A stretch of DNA of 24,305 bases from a virus: IMG/VR virus record IMGVR_UViG_3300032053_008583, positions 1 to 24,305 of that record. The stretch is one strand, 5' to 3'. Below the pieces are notes generated by a model. The model saw only the letters and a list, made by a program, of their open reading frames with translations, ran no database searches and was not told the DNA's origin. This document shows positions 6,153-14,177 of this stretch, piece by piece; the stretch's first letter is position 1, and each line of letters begins with the position of its first letter. Position numbers and translations under genes: made by a program.

Positions 6153-8348
6153 ATGGGATTCTTCGAATCATTACAGAGCAAGCAGAAAGAGGAAGGGCCA
6201 AGGATCCCGATAGTCAGTTCCTTCTACACGGCCCCACAGGCGATAGCGGCGGAGAAGCCGTACTATGCCCTTGTCCAGGCTTATAAGTCATGGGTATACA
6301 CGGTGATCGACAAGATCGCCAAGTCCGTGGCGATGGTTCCCCTCAATCTCTATATTTACAGAAATCTAAGTACAGGCAAGAAGACAACGAACCTTCAGTG
6401 GAGGGCCGAGTACAAATCCATAGAGACAGAGCGGGAAAGAAAATATTTTCTCAAAGAGATGGGCCTTAAAAAAGAGCAGATTTTCGACCACCCCTTCCTT
6501 ACCCTGATCCATCATCCCAATTCGCTGATGACTCGCTTTATGCTTTGGTATGAGACAATGGTACGATTGGAACTCGGAGGGCTTTGCGGATGGCTTCAGG
6601 TGAAAAACAAGATAGGTATCCCTTCAGAGATCTGGCCGCTTCCCTTGACCCAATTTGCGATGCTCCGCCCGAAAGTTACCCCATCGCTAAGGCTCCAATA
6701 CTGGGATTATCAGGATGGGAGTGTCAATCAGAGGTTTGAACCGGATGAGATTCTTCTCTACAAATATCCTCATCCTGCTTCTCCCTTTCAGGCCATGTCA
6801 CCACTAATGGCCCAGACCTACCCATACGACATCGACCTCTTTCTGATGCAGCAGCAGAGGGCATTATACAAAAACATGGGCATTCCCGGGATCACCCTTG
6901 AGACTGACGCCGAATTGGGCAAGGAACAGTTCAGGGAGATACGCGAGCAGTTGATCGAGGAGTACGGAAGCGCGATGCAAGCCGGTGTTCCGATGATCCT
7001 CCATTCGGGTCTCAGGCAGGGGAAGGCCATGGCGATGACTGGCCGGGAGTCGCTGCTAAACGATGTGCAACAATTCGTAAGGGAAAAACTAATCACGGCA
7101 TATGATCTTTCCCCATCGAAGATTGGCCTCCACGAGAAGGATAATCGGGCGACTGCCGAGGTTATGGATCAAACATTTATCAATGAGTGCCTCAAGCCCA
7201 AGTGTATGCTCATAGAGGAGGTCATCGAGACTTTCGCCCTACCCCAATATGATGAGGGGATTACATGCGACTTTGACCTGCCGTCCTATCCTGACAGGGA
7301 ATTTTTGTTGAAGGAGCGGGAGACGAATCTTAGGATTGGATACCATACAATCAACAAGGAATTGGAGATAAATGGTGAGCCGCCGGTTCCATGGGGTGAT
7401 AAGCCATGGCTTCCATTCGGTTTGATGCAGCCGGGCGGGGAATCTCCGCAACCCCCAGCGGGAAAAGAAGCCAAGTTCTTAAAGCTGATGAACCGTTCCT
7501 TCTGGACGGAGGAACGCAAGGATGTCTATTGGAAACTTTTCGTCAAGCGGGTAGACAACTACCAGCACCTGATCGAGATGCCGATGAGGGAGTATTTCTC
7601 GGCTATGAAGGAGGACGTTATCAACCGGCTTCACAAGGATGGAGGTAAGATCCTGGCCTATTTCTCCGGCTGGTCAAGGCAAAAGGTGCAGCATGCCGTA
7701 AAGGACCATAAGGGGATAAGGGACATAAACGTAAACAAGGCCGAGGAGAAGAAGAATCTAGTTAAGATGGTCGAACCGATTGTGAAAAACATCATGCAGG
7801 AGGTCGGCAAGCACCGGATGAAGGATATTTTGGAGACCATGAAGGCCGTTAACCCTACCTTTGATGTGAATGCTCCAGGGGCTATAAAGTGGCTCGGTAG
7901 CCGGATGAGGCAGTTCTCCGAGCAGGTATCGGGAACAACCTTCGACGAGATCGAGAGGATACTCAAGGAGGGATTTGCCGCCGAGTCCCCCGTGACGGAA
8001 ATAGCCGAGACTCTGAGGCAGAAGTTTGATTCATGGGAGGAGTACAGGGCTTCCATGATCGCACGAACAGAGACGTTAGCGGCCATGAACCAGGCGGACA
8101 TCGAAGGAGTACGGCAGACCGGTCTTGAGGATGAGCTTCTAAAGCACTGGCTTTCGGCAAGGGACGAGCATGTCAGGCCGACCCACCAAGCAGCCGATCA
8201 AGAATATGCTGATGGAATTCCGATGGATGAGCTCTTCAAGGTAGGTAATGATGAGATGGATGCGCCGCTTGAGGGGACTGACCCAGCAGAAAATATACAA
8301 TGCCGATGTACACTTTATTATTCTCAAACCGAAGGTGGAGGAGAATAA
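6153..8348 (+). CDS. Portal protein fused to MuF-type head morphogenesis domain
   Basis: A 731-residue virion protein. Residues about 30-410 look like an HK97-family portal: KSWVYTVIDKIAKSVAMVPLN near the N-terminus, HHPNSLM and LPSYPDREFLLKERE further on. The portal forms the ring at the unique capsid vertex through which DNA passes. The C-terminal part (about 470-731) carries an SPP1 gp7/MuF-like domain: ARTETLAAMNQA, HWLSARDEHVRPTHQAADQ and the terminal NIQCRC motif. These are usually separate genes, so this is a fusion. ATG 6153 is supported by GGGAGGG at 6141-6147. The gene lies immediately behind an intrinsic terminator. The order terL-portal-MuF-protease-capsid is the standard head cassette. 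Confidence 0.88.
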   Translation: MGFFESLQSKQKEEGPRIPIVSSFYTAPQAIAAEKPYYALVQAYKSWVYTVIDKIAKSVAMVPLNLYIYRNLSTGKKTTNLQWRAEYKSIETERERKYFLKEMGLKKEQIFDHPFLTLIHHPNSLMTRFMLWYETMVRLELGGLCGWLQVKNKIGIPSEIWPLPLTQFAMLRPKVTPSLRLQYWDYQDGSVNQRFEPDEILLYKYPHPASPFQAMSPLMAQTYPYDIDLFLMQQQRALYKNMGIPGITLETDAELGKEQFREIREQLIEEYGSAMQAGVPMILHSGLRQGKAMAMTGRESLLNDVQQFVREKLITAYDLSPSKIGLHEKDNRATAEVMDQTFINECLKPKCMLIEEVIETFALPQYDEGITCDFDLPSYPDREFLLKERETNLRIGYHTINKELEINGEPPVPWGDKPWLPFGLMQPGGESPQPPAGKEAKFLKLMNRSFWTEERKDVYWKLFVKRVDNYQHLIEMPMREYFSAMKEDVINRLHKDGGKILAYFSGWSRQKVQHAVKDHKGIRDINVNKAEEKKNLVKMVEPIVKNIMQEVGKHRMKDILETMKAVNPTFDVNAPGAIKWLGSRMRQFSEQVSGTTFDEIERILKEGFAAESPVTEIAETLRQKFDSWEEYRASMIARTETLAAMNQADIEGVRQTGLEDELLKHWLSARDEHVRPTHQAADQEYADGIPMDELFKVGNDEMDAPLEGTDPAENIQCRCTLYYSQTEGGGE

Positions 8349-8366
8349 ACAGGGGAGGATAACACC

Positions 8367-8411
8367 ATGAAGATGGAGCATAAGACGTTTGCGGCAGAGG
8401 TCGGGGAGTGA
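8367..8411 (+). pseudogene. Vestigial 5' end of the original prohead-protease gene
   Basis: ATG 8367, with AGGGGAGG at 8351-8358, opens 14 codons (MKMEHKTFAAEVGE) that end at TGA 8409-8411. The protease gene begins at 9290 with a similar N-terminus (MKIEHKIFTAEVKE), 10 of 14 residues identical but only 29 of 42 bases. I read this as the original start of the protease gene, cut off when the HNH endonuclease arrived with its own replacement copy. Its stop overlaps the HNH GTG (GTGA), so it may now act as a leader that couples HNH translation to the portal transcript. Confidence 0.7.
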
Positions 8412-9280
8412 GGAGGATAGAGCATCAGATTATTGAGGGAGTTGAGAAGAAAAACTGTCCGAGATGCAAAAGATGGAAGTCTTTGGAGTGTTTTGGAAAA
8501 TCTAAAAATGAGCGAGATGGCCTCGTTGATATATGCAAGATGTGTAGATATAAAACTCTCCGAACAAGCCAAATCAATGTTAGTCAAAGAAAATGGCATA
8601 TCATAGGCGATGGGATTGAGTTTAAACATTGTTGGAGATGCAGAAGATGGTTGCCCTTGACTTATTTCCATAATAATTCAGCCTCATGGGACAAACTAAA
8701 TAAGACTTGCAAAATATGTATGGCTGAAACTCAGCGTGAAAGGAATAAGAGAAATCCAGAAAAGAAAAAGGCATTAACTCAAAAATGGAGAAACGAAAAT
8801 CGTAAAAGGAGTAATGAACTTGCAAGAAAATATTATTACGAGAAACCTGAAGTGATGAGGGAAAGATCGAGTAAGTGGGCAAAGAACAATAGAGAGAAAA
8901 TTTCATTCCATAGAAATATCAGACGATATGAAGACTCAAAGCTTAGGCTTAATCACTCGATGAGTCAGGGGATATATGCTGCTATCAAAAATCACAAAAA
9001 CGGTAGGCATTGGGAATCTCTGGTCGGATATACCTTGATCGATTTAATGAAATCTCTTGAGAAGCAATTCGATTCAGAAATGACATGGGAAAATTATGGG
9101 CAATGGACAATCGATCACAAAATTCCTATTGCAGCATTTAATTTTGAGAAACCAGAACAGATCGATTTCAAAAGATGCTGGGTCTTATCTAATCTTCAAC
9201 CAATGTGGAAGACAGAGAATTCATCTAAAAATTCTAAATTATCAAAACCCTTTCAGCCTGCCTTGAGAATAGCAGCATGA
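8408..9280 (+). CDS. HNH homing endonuclease
   Basis: A 290-residue protein. Two repeated zinc-binding modules come first: C17/C20 with C43/C46, then C75/C78 with C101/C104. A long basic linker follows (residues 105-180), then an HNH core with WTIDHKIPI (DH at 236-237) and CWVLSNLQPMWKTENSSKN (N262, N271). This is the usual layout of phage free-standing HNH endonucleases, which cut a cognate site and spread by repair. Start GTG 8408 overlaps the vestigial protease ORF (GTGA); AGAGG at 8396-8400 can serve as ribosome-binding site. It is markedly AT-rich and interrupts the head cassette between portal and protease. The sequence TGAGGAGGA occurs at both edges (8409-8417 and 9278-9286). Confidence 0.85.
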   Translation: MRRIEHQIIEGVEKKNCPRCKRWKSLECFGKSKNERDGLVDICKMCRYKTLRTSQINVSQRKWHIIGDGIEFKHCWRCRRWLPLTYFHNNSASWDKLNKTCKICMAETQRERNKRNPEKKKALTQKWRNENRKRSNELARKYYYEKPEVMRERSSKWAKNNREKISFHRNIRRYEDSKLRLNHSMSQGIYAAIKNHKNGRHWESLVGYTLIDLMKSLEKQFDSEMTWENYGQWTIDHKIPIAAFNFEKPEQIDFKRCWVLSNLQPMWKTENSSKNSKLSKPFQPALRIAA

Positions 9281-9289
9281 GGAGGAAAT

Positions 9290-11269
9290 ATGAAAATCGA
9301 ACATAAAATATTTACAGCAGAGGTTAAAGAATTCAGCGACGAAGGCTTATGGATAGAACACTTCATTTCAACAGAAAGACTTGATCGAGGCTCAGACATT
9401 ATGCGTGTTGACGGAATGAAAATCCTGGGGCGTCCAGTTGTTCTAATGGCTCATGGATTTTCAAATATGGGACAGGAGCCGATTGCAAAGCCTTTGAAAA
9501 TTTGGAAGTCGGAATTCAACGGTTTTAAGGGCGTTATGGCACGGACACAATTCTTTGACGGATCAAATTTAATTCCTCCAGATAATACGGGTAGAAGACT
9601 TTATGAAAAAGCCAAAAATGGTTTTATGCCGAATTGGTCAATTGGGTATATCCCCTTAAAATGCGCATTCGGAAATAAGGATGGCATCGAATATCGTGAA
9701 GTTTTGGAATGGGATCTTCTTGAGTGGAGTCCTGTGGGTGTGAGCATGAACCCCGACTGCCAGAACGTAGAGAAGTGCGGTAACTGCCAGAAAGAGGCGT
9801 GGTTCAAGATACTGCCAGAGAAGTTCGATAAGAGAGAGTTCAAAAGCTACAAATCGGTTGACGGCAAGTCTCTCTTGGATGATCAGAACGACCGGAAAGC
9901 TTTAGAAGAGAAGCTGGGAGATCTCTGCCAGTATAAGGATGGTCAGCTTGTCGACACGGAAGAGAAGCCTTATCCCAACGAGCACGCCTGTAGGATCACA
10001 GATCCCAAGAAATATGATCGAATAAGAAGGAACAACGACAAGTTTGGCAAGGGTATCCATGCTCTTTGGGGGATCAAGGAGGGTGATCCTGTCGAGTTAC
10101 AGGCCATACGATTCTCAAAAAGCAAGTTCACGGCGAAGGAGGCCCGCCAGTGGTGCAACGATCACGAGTACAAATGCAAGCCGTTTGAGCCTGCTTCTGA
10201 GAAATGCGGGGAGTGCGGGCAGGAGATGGCTGTGAAATGGGATGAGGATGTGTCTGGGGAGAATGAGGGGAAGACGTGCGACCCGAATTTTGAGTTTTCA
10301 TTCGTTTGCTCAATCTGCGAGAAGAGAGACGAAGTGATTTGTCAGGGCTGCAAAAACCTTGTGAAATACAACGATATATCGGAAGCGGGAATGGGATATA
10401 TCAAATGTCCAAGTTGTGGAAAATTCATCGATCAAACAGGAAAGGTTTTGGATCAAAAGGCCATCCGTAGCGACCAAGCCGAATCGGTCAAGTTCGTCAT
10501 AGTGGATGGGGACCAGGTCAGGGAGAAAAACAATGTAGATTTTACTATGGGCGGTAACCACTACGCCTGGGACTTCATACCGGAAGATGAGATTTGGGTT
10601 GAACAAGACATGGATGAGACGAATACCATTGCGACCAAGCTTCATGAGTTTACCGAAAGGCTCATCATGAAATATCTTGGCTGGGACTATAACAATGCCC
10701 ATGAGGTGGCCTCCAAACCGGAGCGTCTGCTCCGGCATATCATGATGGCAGAGAGCGATGAGGCATGGGCCGAGGACGGAGGAGGAAATGGCGGGGATGG
10801 AGAAGGGGATTATGGAGAAGAATATGATTCCTTCATTATAGGCTTTTTGACGGGCAACGAAAAGATTCTTAAACGGATCAATGATGCCCGCCAGAAGAAA
10901 GGATTGAAATCAATCGAACCAAAAAAGAAGGATGCCACGGAGGACATGAAAGTCTTCATGGATTTCATAAAAACAATGGGGGAGAAGTTCGAATCGATGG
11001 AAGCGAAGCTTGACGGCCTTGCGGCCAAACTTCAGGAGGGTTCAAAAGTTTCTATAGGCGAACCGGCGCCAGAAGACAAGAAGGACGAATCCAAGACAGA
11101 TAACCCGCCGGAACCGAGAAAGATCACTGTAATCACGGAGGAAGAAAAGAGAGCGGCTATCAAGGAAGCCCTGAAGGGCATCTCCGATCAGATAACTGAG
11201 GCGATCAATAAGGTCGTCCCGGCTGTTGTAAAAAGTGAATTTGACCGATTGAGGGGGAAAATTTCGTAA
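9290..11269 (+). CDS. HK97-type prohead protease with long C-terminal extension
   Basis: A 659-residue protein. The N-terminal ~155 residues match a prohead (U35-type) protease: H55 in VVLMAHGF, S117 in MPNWSIGY, and LLEWSPVGVSMNPDC. It should process the head scaffold and capsid N-termini. The extension carries Cys clusters (C157/C163/C166; CGECG and CPSCG pairs), a segment typical of phage XkdF/protease C-terminal regions (PYPNEHACRITDP...FTAKEARQWCNDH, about 225-300), and a terminal acidic/coiled part (MEAKLDGLAAKLQEG and beyond) that could be scaffold. AGGAGG at 9280-9285 supports ATG 9290. The first ~440 nt are clearly AT-rich with different codon choice, then composition switches near 9720. 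It looks like a hybrid gene whose 5' end came in with the HNH gene. Confidence 0.82.
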   Translation: MKIEHKIFTAEVKEFSDEGLWIEHFISTERLDRGSDIMRVDGMKILGRPVVLMAHGFSNMGQEPIAKPLKIWKSEFNGFKGVMARTQFFDGSNLIPPDNTGRRLYEKAKNGFMPNWSIGYIPLKCAFGNKDGIEYREVLEWDLLEWSPVGVSMNPDCQNVEKCGNCQKEAWFKILPEKFDKREFKSYKSVDGKSLLDDQNDRKALEEKLGDLCQYKDGQLVDTEEKPYPNEHACRITDPKKYDRIRRNNDKFGKGIHALWGIKEGDPVELQAIRFSKSKFTAKEARQWCNDHEYKCKPFEPASEKCGECGQEMAVKWDEDVSGENEGKTCDPNFEFSFVCSICEKRDEVICQGCKNLVKYNDISEAGMGYIKCPSCGKFIDQTGKVLDQKAIRSDQAESVKFVIVDGDQVREKNNVDFTMGGNHYAWDFIPEDEIWVEQDMDETNTIATKLHEFTERLIMKYLGWDYNNAHEVASKPERLLRHIMMAESDEAWAEDGGGNGGDGEGDYGEEYDSFIIGFLTGNEKILKRINDARQKKGLKSIEPKKKDATEDMKVFMDFIKTMGEKFESMEAKLDGLAAKLQEGSKVSIGEPAPEDKKDESKTDNPPEPRKITVITEEEKRAAIKEALKGISDQITEAINKVVPAVVKSEFDRLRGKIS

Positions 11270-11277
11270 GAGGTTAA

Positions 11278-11439
11278 ATGCCAAGAGGTATTGCTAAAAA
11301 TCCAGAGGGACTAAAAAGAAGTGATTGGATAGCACATTATTCCGAACTTTCTAAGAATCTGGAATTGGAAAGTGTTGTGGAAATGTGTTTAAAAGCTAAC
11401 CCTCCAGCAATGCAAGGAGAAAATTTTTCCACGGCTTGA
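11278..11439 (+). CDS. Small AT-rich ORF, function unknown (possible endonuclease relic)
   Basis: A 53-residue frame starting at ATG 11278, nine bases after the protease stop, with AGAGG just upstream. The product begins MPRGIAKNPEG, a style of N-terminus I associate loosely with phage HNH or NUMOD-type endonucleases, then becomes helical (WIAHYSELSKNLELESVVEMCLKAN). Its base composition is AT-rich like the mobile nuclease inserts and unlike the protease and capsid genes on either side. It may be a decayed endonuclease fragment or a true tiny gene. No firm homology is seen. Confidence 0.4.
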   Translation: MPRGIAKNPEGLKRSDWIAHYSELSKNLELESVVEMCLKANPPAMQGENFSTA

Positions 11440-11464
11440 AAGGGCCGCATGAAGTAGGAAGATA

Positions 11465-11492
11465 GTCCCCAGCCCTGATCAAGCGAGGGGAC
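11465..11492 (+). promoter_or_regulatory. Leader hairpin upstream of the capsid terminator
   Basis: GTCCCC (11465-11470) pairs with GGGGAC (11487-11492) around a 16-nt loop. It is followed 23 nt later by the intrinsic terminator. The segment AGGGGACGCC (11486-11495) is identical to the right arm of the terminator at 4959-4968, so the leaders share sequence. Confidence 0.45.
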
Positions 11493-11515
11493 GCCCCAAA
11501 ATCGAATCAAGAGAG

Positions 11516-11556
11516 GCCCGTTACCGTTCGAACGGCGGTAACGGGCTTTTCTTTTT
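11516..11556 (+). terminator. Intrinsic terminator ahead of the capsid gene
   Basis: GCCCGTTACCG (11516-11526) and CGGTAACGGGC (11536-11546) form a perfect 11-bp stem with a 9-nt loop, followed by TTTTCTTTTT. Only 51 nt separate it from the capsid ATG, and I see no promoter there. Capsid mRNA therefore either reads through or is processed at this structure. Confidence 0.8.
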
Positions 11557-11607
11557 GGGGTTAACAATTCGGGGCAAAAAAAACAAAAATCAAGGAGGAA
11601 ACAGCAT

Positions 11608-12921
11608 ATGGATCTTCAGATAAACGAAAAGGATGGGAAGATGGTGCTGAACACCGAGGCCCTTGAGGCGGCCATACGGGAAGGCACCGTAAATACGGTC
11701 AAGGACCAAGTAAAGGAGCTTGTTAAATCTGAAACGAAGGCGATCTTCGACAACAGCGACGGACGGATCATGGACAAAGAAGGAAAGTCGGTCATCGATA
11801 CCGGCTTCTTCAACAAGACCTATTCCTCCGGCAGAAGGGGCGTCATGGACGGAGCGGCATTGGGAGACTACCTGGGCTCCAACGGAGGGCCTTTTCTGAG
11901 GCTTTCACCTATCATGGAGAAGTTCGCCAATCTGGTGAGAAAGCGGTTCGATCCGAGAAGTCTTCTTGTCAGCGGCTTCAATCTCAGCGAGTGGAACAAG
12001 GAGATTGTGGATTGGAACAAGAAGGGGGCGCTTTCCGGCACACTTGTAGAGGGTGATGTCGGCGCCATCGTTCCAATAGAGTTTCTTGCCACGGTCATCG
12101 AGTTTGCCATAGAGCAGAGCAAGATTCTTCCCAAGCTCTGGAGGATACCGATGGGGGCCTACCAGACCAGGATTCCATATCTTTCTCAGGCGGCGGGTAG
12201 CTATTTTGGTGGGATTCTGCTGAAGCACCCCGATGAGGCCTACGAGAAGGAAAGCACCAAGCCGACCTTCAGCTATAAAACCTTTGAAGCCAAGAAGCTG
12301 ATCGGCTTGATTCCGATTTCAGATGAATTGGTGATGGACAGTTCGATCAACATCATCAACTACCTGACCGGCCTTTTCACAAGGGCCTTTCAGTATGCAA
12401 CCGAGGGCGAGGTCGTCGCGGGCACCGGGGCTTCCGGGCAGATGCTCGGGATCATCAGTGATCCGGCGATCAACGCAGTCAAGAGAATAACACTCAACAC
12501 CGTCAAGAGAGACGACATCATCAATCTCGAATCGGCCCTTGACGAGAATTTCCAGGACATCAACTATTTGACCCGAAGGGCAACTCTTAACGTCCTGCGT
12601 AAGGAAAAGACGACCACGGGGGCTCCGATTTATTACGACACCACGGAGTCGGGACTTCAGCCCGGGATGGGGCCTCAGTTGAACGGATATCCGGTCATCA
12701 GGACTCGGAACGTTCCGGCAATAGGCAATAAGGGCGATGTGGTTTGCGGGGAGCTCGGATACTACATCTGGGCGATCCGGCAGGACATGACCATAGACAT
12801 GAGCTCCGAGCGTTACTTCGAGTATGACGTGAAGGCGATCCGCTTTGTGGTGCGGCAGGACGGCGCGCCTGGTGTGTCCATAGCCTTCTCCATACTCAGC
12901 AACATTCCGGAGACCTCATAG
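11608..12921 (+). CDS. Major capsid protein, HK97 fold
   Basis: A 437-residue protein. Residues about 1-50 are charged and helical (EALEAAIREGTVNTVKDQVKELVKSE, in part), like the scaffolding delta domain that the protease removes. The rest reads as an HK97-type capsid: VEGDVGAIVPIEFLATVIEFA, KLWRIPMGAYQTRIPYL, SYKTFEAKKLIGLIPISDEL, the loop GEVVAGTGASGQMLGI, and a C-terminal ERYFEYDVKAIRFVVRQDGA strand region. AAGGAGG about 8 nt upstream of ATG 11608 is the strongest ribosome-binding site in the window, fitting a highly expressed gene. It stands alone between a terminator upstream and a TnpB element downstream. No head-tail connector or tail gene follows in the window. Confidence 0.9.
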   Translation: MDLQINEKDGKMVLNTEALEAAIREGTVNTVKDQVKELVKSETKAIFDNSDGRIMDKEGKSVIDTGFFNKTYSSGRRGVMDGAALGDYLGSNGGPFLRLSPIMEKFANLVRKRFDPRSLLVSGFNLSEWNKEIVDWNKKGALSGTLVEGDVGAIVPIEFLATVIEFAIEQSKILPKLWRIPMGAYQTRIPYLSQAAGSYFGGILLKHPDEAYEKESTKPTFSYKTFEAKKLIGLIPISDELVMDSSINIINYLTGLFTRAFQYATEGEVVAGTGASGQMLGIISDPAINAVKRITLNTVKRDDIINLESALDENFQDINYLTRRATLNVLRKEKTTTGAPIYYDTTESGLQPGMGPQLNGYPVIRTRNVPAIGNKGDVVCGELGYYIWAIRQDMTIDMSSERYFEYDVKAIRFVVRQDGAPGVSIAFSILSNIPETS

Positions 12922-13044
12922 AAGGCAATCATCATCTCCTTTCTCATAGCACCTTTCTGGCGTGGATGAGGTTAAACGCCAGGAAATTTATGGAGTACAA
13001 AACTTCAGAATCACAGAGACAATTTGTCTGAAAAAGAGAAAACG
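12922..13044. other. Gap between capsid gene and TnpB element
   Basis: Holds a hairpin CTGGCG...CGCCAG (12957-12982, 14-nt loop, no T tract). It also holds a tiny frame starting at ATG 12990 after AGGA (MEYKTSESQRQFV, stop at 13029-13031). The tiny frame may be the upstream remnant of whatever was here before the TnpB element landed, or chance. The last ~16-20 nt adjoin the element's right end and would be copied into its guide RNA. Confidence 0.35.
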
Positions 13045-13150
13045 GTAAACTACCTCGCCGCAAGCGGACGAGGCATTGCAGTTCCAAGAGAAAGAGATTT
13101 TAGAGATTCAGAGTGGACTGCGATAGGCAAGTTTACGATTGCCCTTTGAG
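13029..13150 (-). ncRNA. Probable right-end (omega/re) guide RNA of the TnpB element
   Basis: TnpB elements make an RNA that overlaps the 3' end of tnpB and the right end and continues into flanking DNA, which becomes the guide. Here the hairpin at 13053-13073 and the end at 13045 fit this, read on the minus strand. The guide would be the 16 nt or so just below 13045, beginning CGTTTTCTC on the minus strand. The 5' limit is a guess; only the 3' scaffold end is supported by the repeat at 22030-22072. Confidence 0.4.
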
Positions 13151-14171
13151 AAATATTGATAGCGCCATTGAGGTCGGCATGACAAGAAAAATCACAACAT
13201 TGGCAGACGAACTCGGATTGAGACTTACGATTGCTTCTCGAAATATGACCGCATTCAGAGCATGTCTTAGAAGTATTCCTTGGATTAACAAAAATCACAG
13301 GTATCCCTGCCAGTTGTGCCTTGTAAGAGATAAATTTTCCGAGTTCATCGAAGCTCCATTTTCCAAAAATCTCTCGTTGCTCTTTTCTAACCGTTTGTCT
13401 ACCGTTAAACCCCTTAAGATTTTCAAGAGCAATCCCACGGTTTGTGTCTTTAGCAATCGAAACAATTTTTTTGGAAATGGTGTGATTGGTGTGCTTCTTG
13501 AAGCGTCTCTCCTTTCCAGAAAGCTTCTTGAGATGTCTTTTGGCAGATTTGGAGCCCCTTTTCTGCAAGGCCTTTTTGATCTTGGTCATTTTCTTGCGGA
13601 CAGTATCAACCCCTTTGCCGGAGAAAACCTCTCCGTCGGAAGTGGTTGCAAGGTTGATGATGCCAAAATCAACACCTATAAATCCTTCAATATCTTTAAT
13701 TTCATCTTCAGGAACCTCCACGGTCTGAAACAGATAGAACTTTCCTTTCCTGTGAATAAGATCGGCTTCGCCTTTCACGTAAGGCAGATATTTGGAGTTA
13801 TGACAAACAAAGAGAATCTTCAACCTTCCACCAACAGACCAGATGGAGACCGACTCTTCTTTGTACGAGAGGATACGAACATCATAGGTGATTGCTCCAA
13901 GAGGCTTAAAAACTCTTTTGGTTTTCTTGTCCAGTTTGTAGGCATCAACAACTTTAGAAATACAACGGACAACCATCTGAGCAGAGAGATCGGAAGAATC
14001 CTTGATGTCTCGATAGACAAGATGGTGAAGCCGATATTGGTTAAACTCTTTCTTTTCCAAAGCCACGTCGGAAATCTTATTGCAGGCAGCGTTGCTGTCC
14101 TTCATGGTCTGCAAAATAGACTTGCCCTGTTCTTTGGTCGGGAGAAGTTTAATTTGAAGGGTCAATTTCAT
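13050..14171 (-). CDS. tnpB: TnpB RNA-guided nuclease
   Basis: A 373-residue protein, full length for TnpB, which uses a right-end RNA to cut DNA next to a short TAM and keeps the element in place. The RuvC residues are all present: D168 (FIGVDFG), E250 (GIALENLKG) and D333 (CHADLNGAINI). The zinc ribbon is CSECG (C304/C307) plus CQCC (C323/C326). The N-terminus MKLTLQIKLLPTKEQ is typical, so the start at 14171 is sound. The C-terminal ~20 codons run through the end hairpin. It lies antisense to the phage operon and has its own promoter with almost no 5' leader. The frame is intact, so an active nuclease is likely. A long frame on the opposite strand is a shadow. Confidence 0.92.
   Translation of the reverse strand: MKLTLQIKLLPTKEQGKSILQTMKDSNAACNKISDVALEKKEFNQYRLHHLVYRDIKDSSDLSAQMVVRCISKVVDAYKLDKKTKRVFKPLGAITYDVRILSYKEESVSIWSVGGRLKILFVCHNSKYLPYVKGEADLIHRKGKFYLFQTVEVPEDEIKDIEGFIGVDFGIINLATTSDGEVFSGKGVDTVRKKMTKIKKALQKRGSKSAKRHLKKLSGKERRFKKHTNHTISKKIVSIAKDTNRGIALENLKGFNGRQTVRKEQREIFGKWSFDELGKFISYKAQLAGIPVIFVNPRNTSKTCSECGHISRSNRKSQSEFVCQCCDFSCHADLNGAINISQRAIVNLPIAVHSESLKSLSLGTAMPRPLAAR
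13053..13073 (-). repeat. Right-end hairpin of the TnpB element
   Basis: CCTCG-CCGC-AA-GCGG-A-CGAGG: a 5-bp and a 4-bp stem with one bulged A, read on either strand. It overlaps the last codons of tnpB. The same structure with one base changed recurs at 22038-22058. Confidence 0.8.
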
Positions 14172-14177
14172 AGCTCA

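Noticed and set aside
12957-12982. Hairpin after the capsid gene as a terminator
   Set aside because: The 6-bp stem has a 14-nt loop and is not followed by a T tract, so I do not call termination here.
12990-13031. Thirteen-codon frame after AGGA next to the TnpB element
   Set aside because: Too short to support as a gene. It is mentioned only as possible remnant of a leader cut by the insertion.
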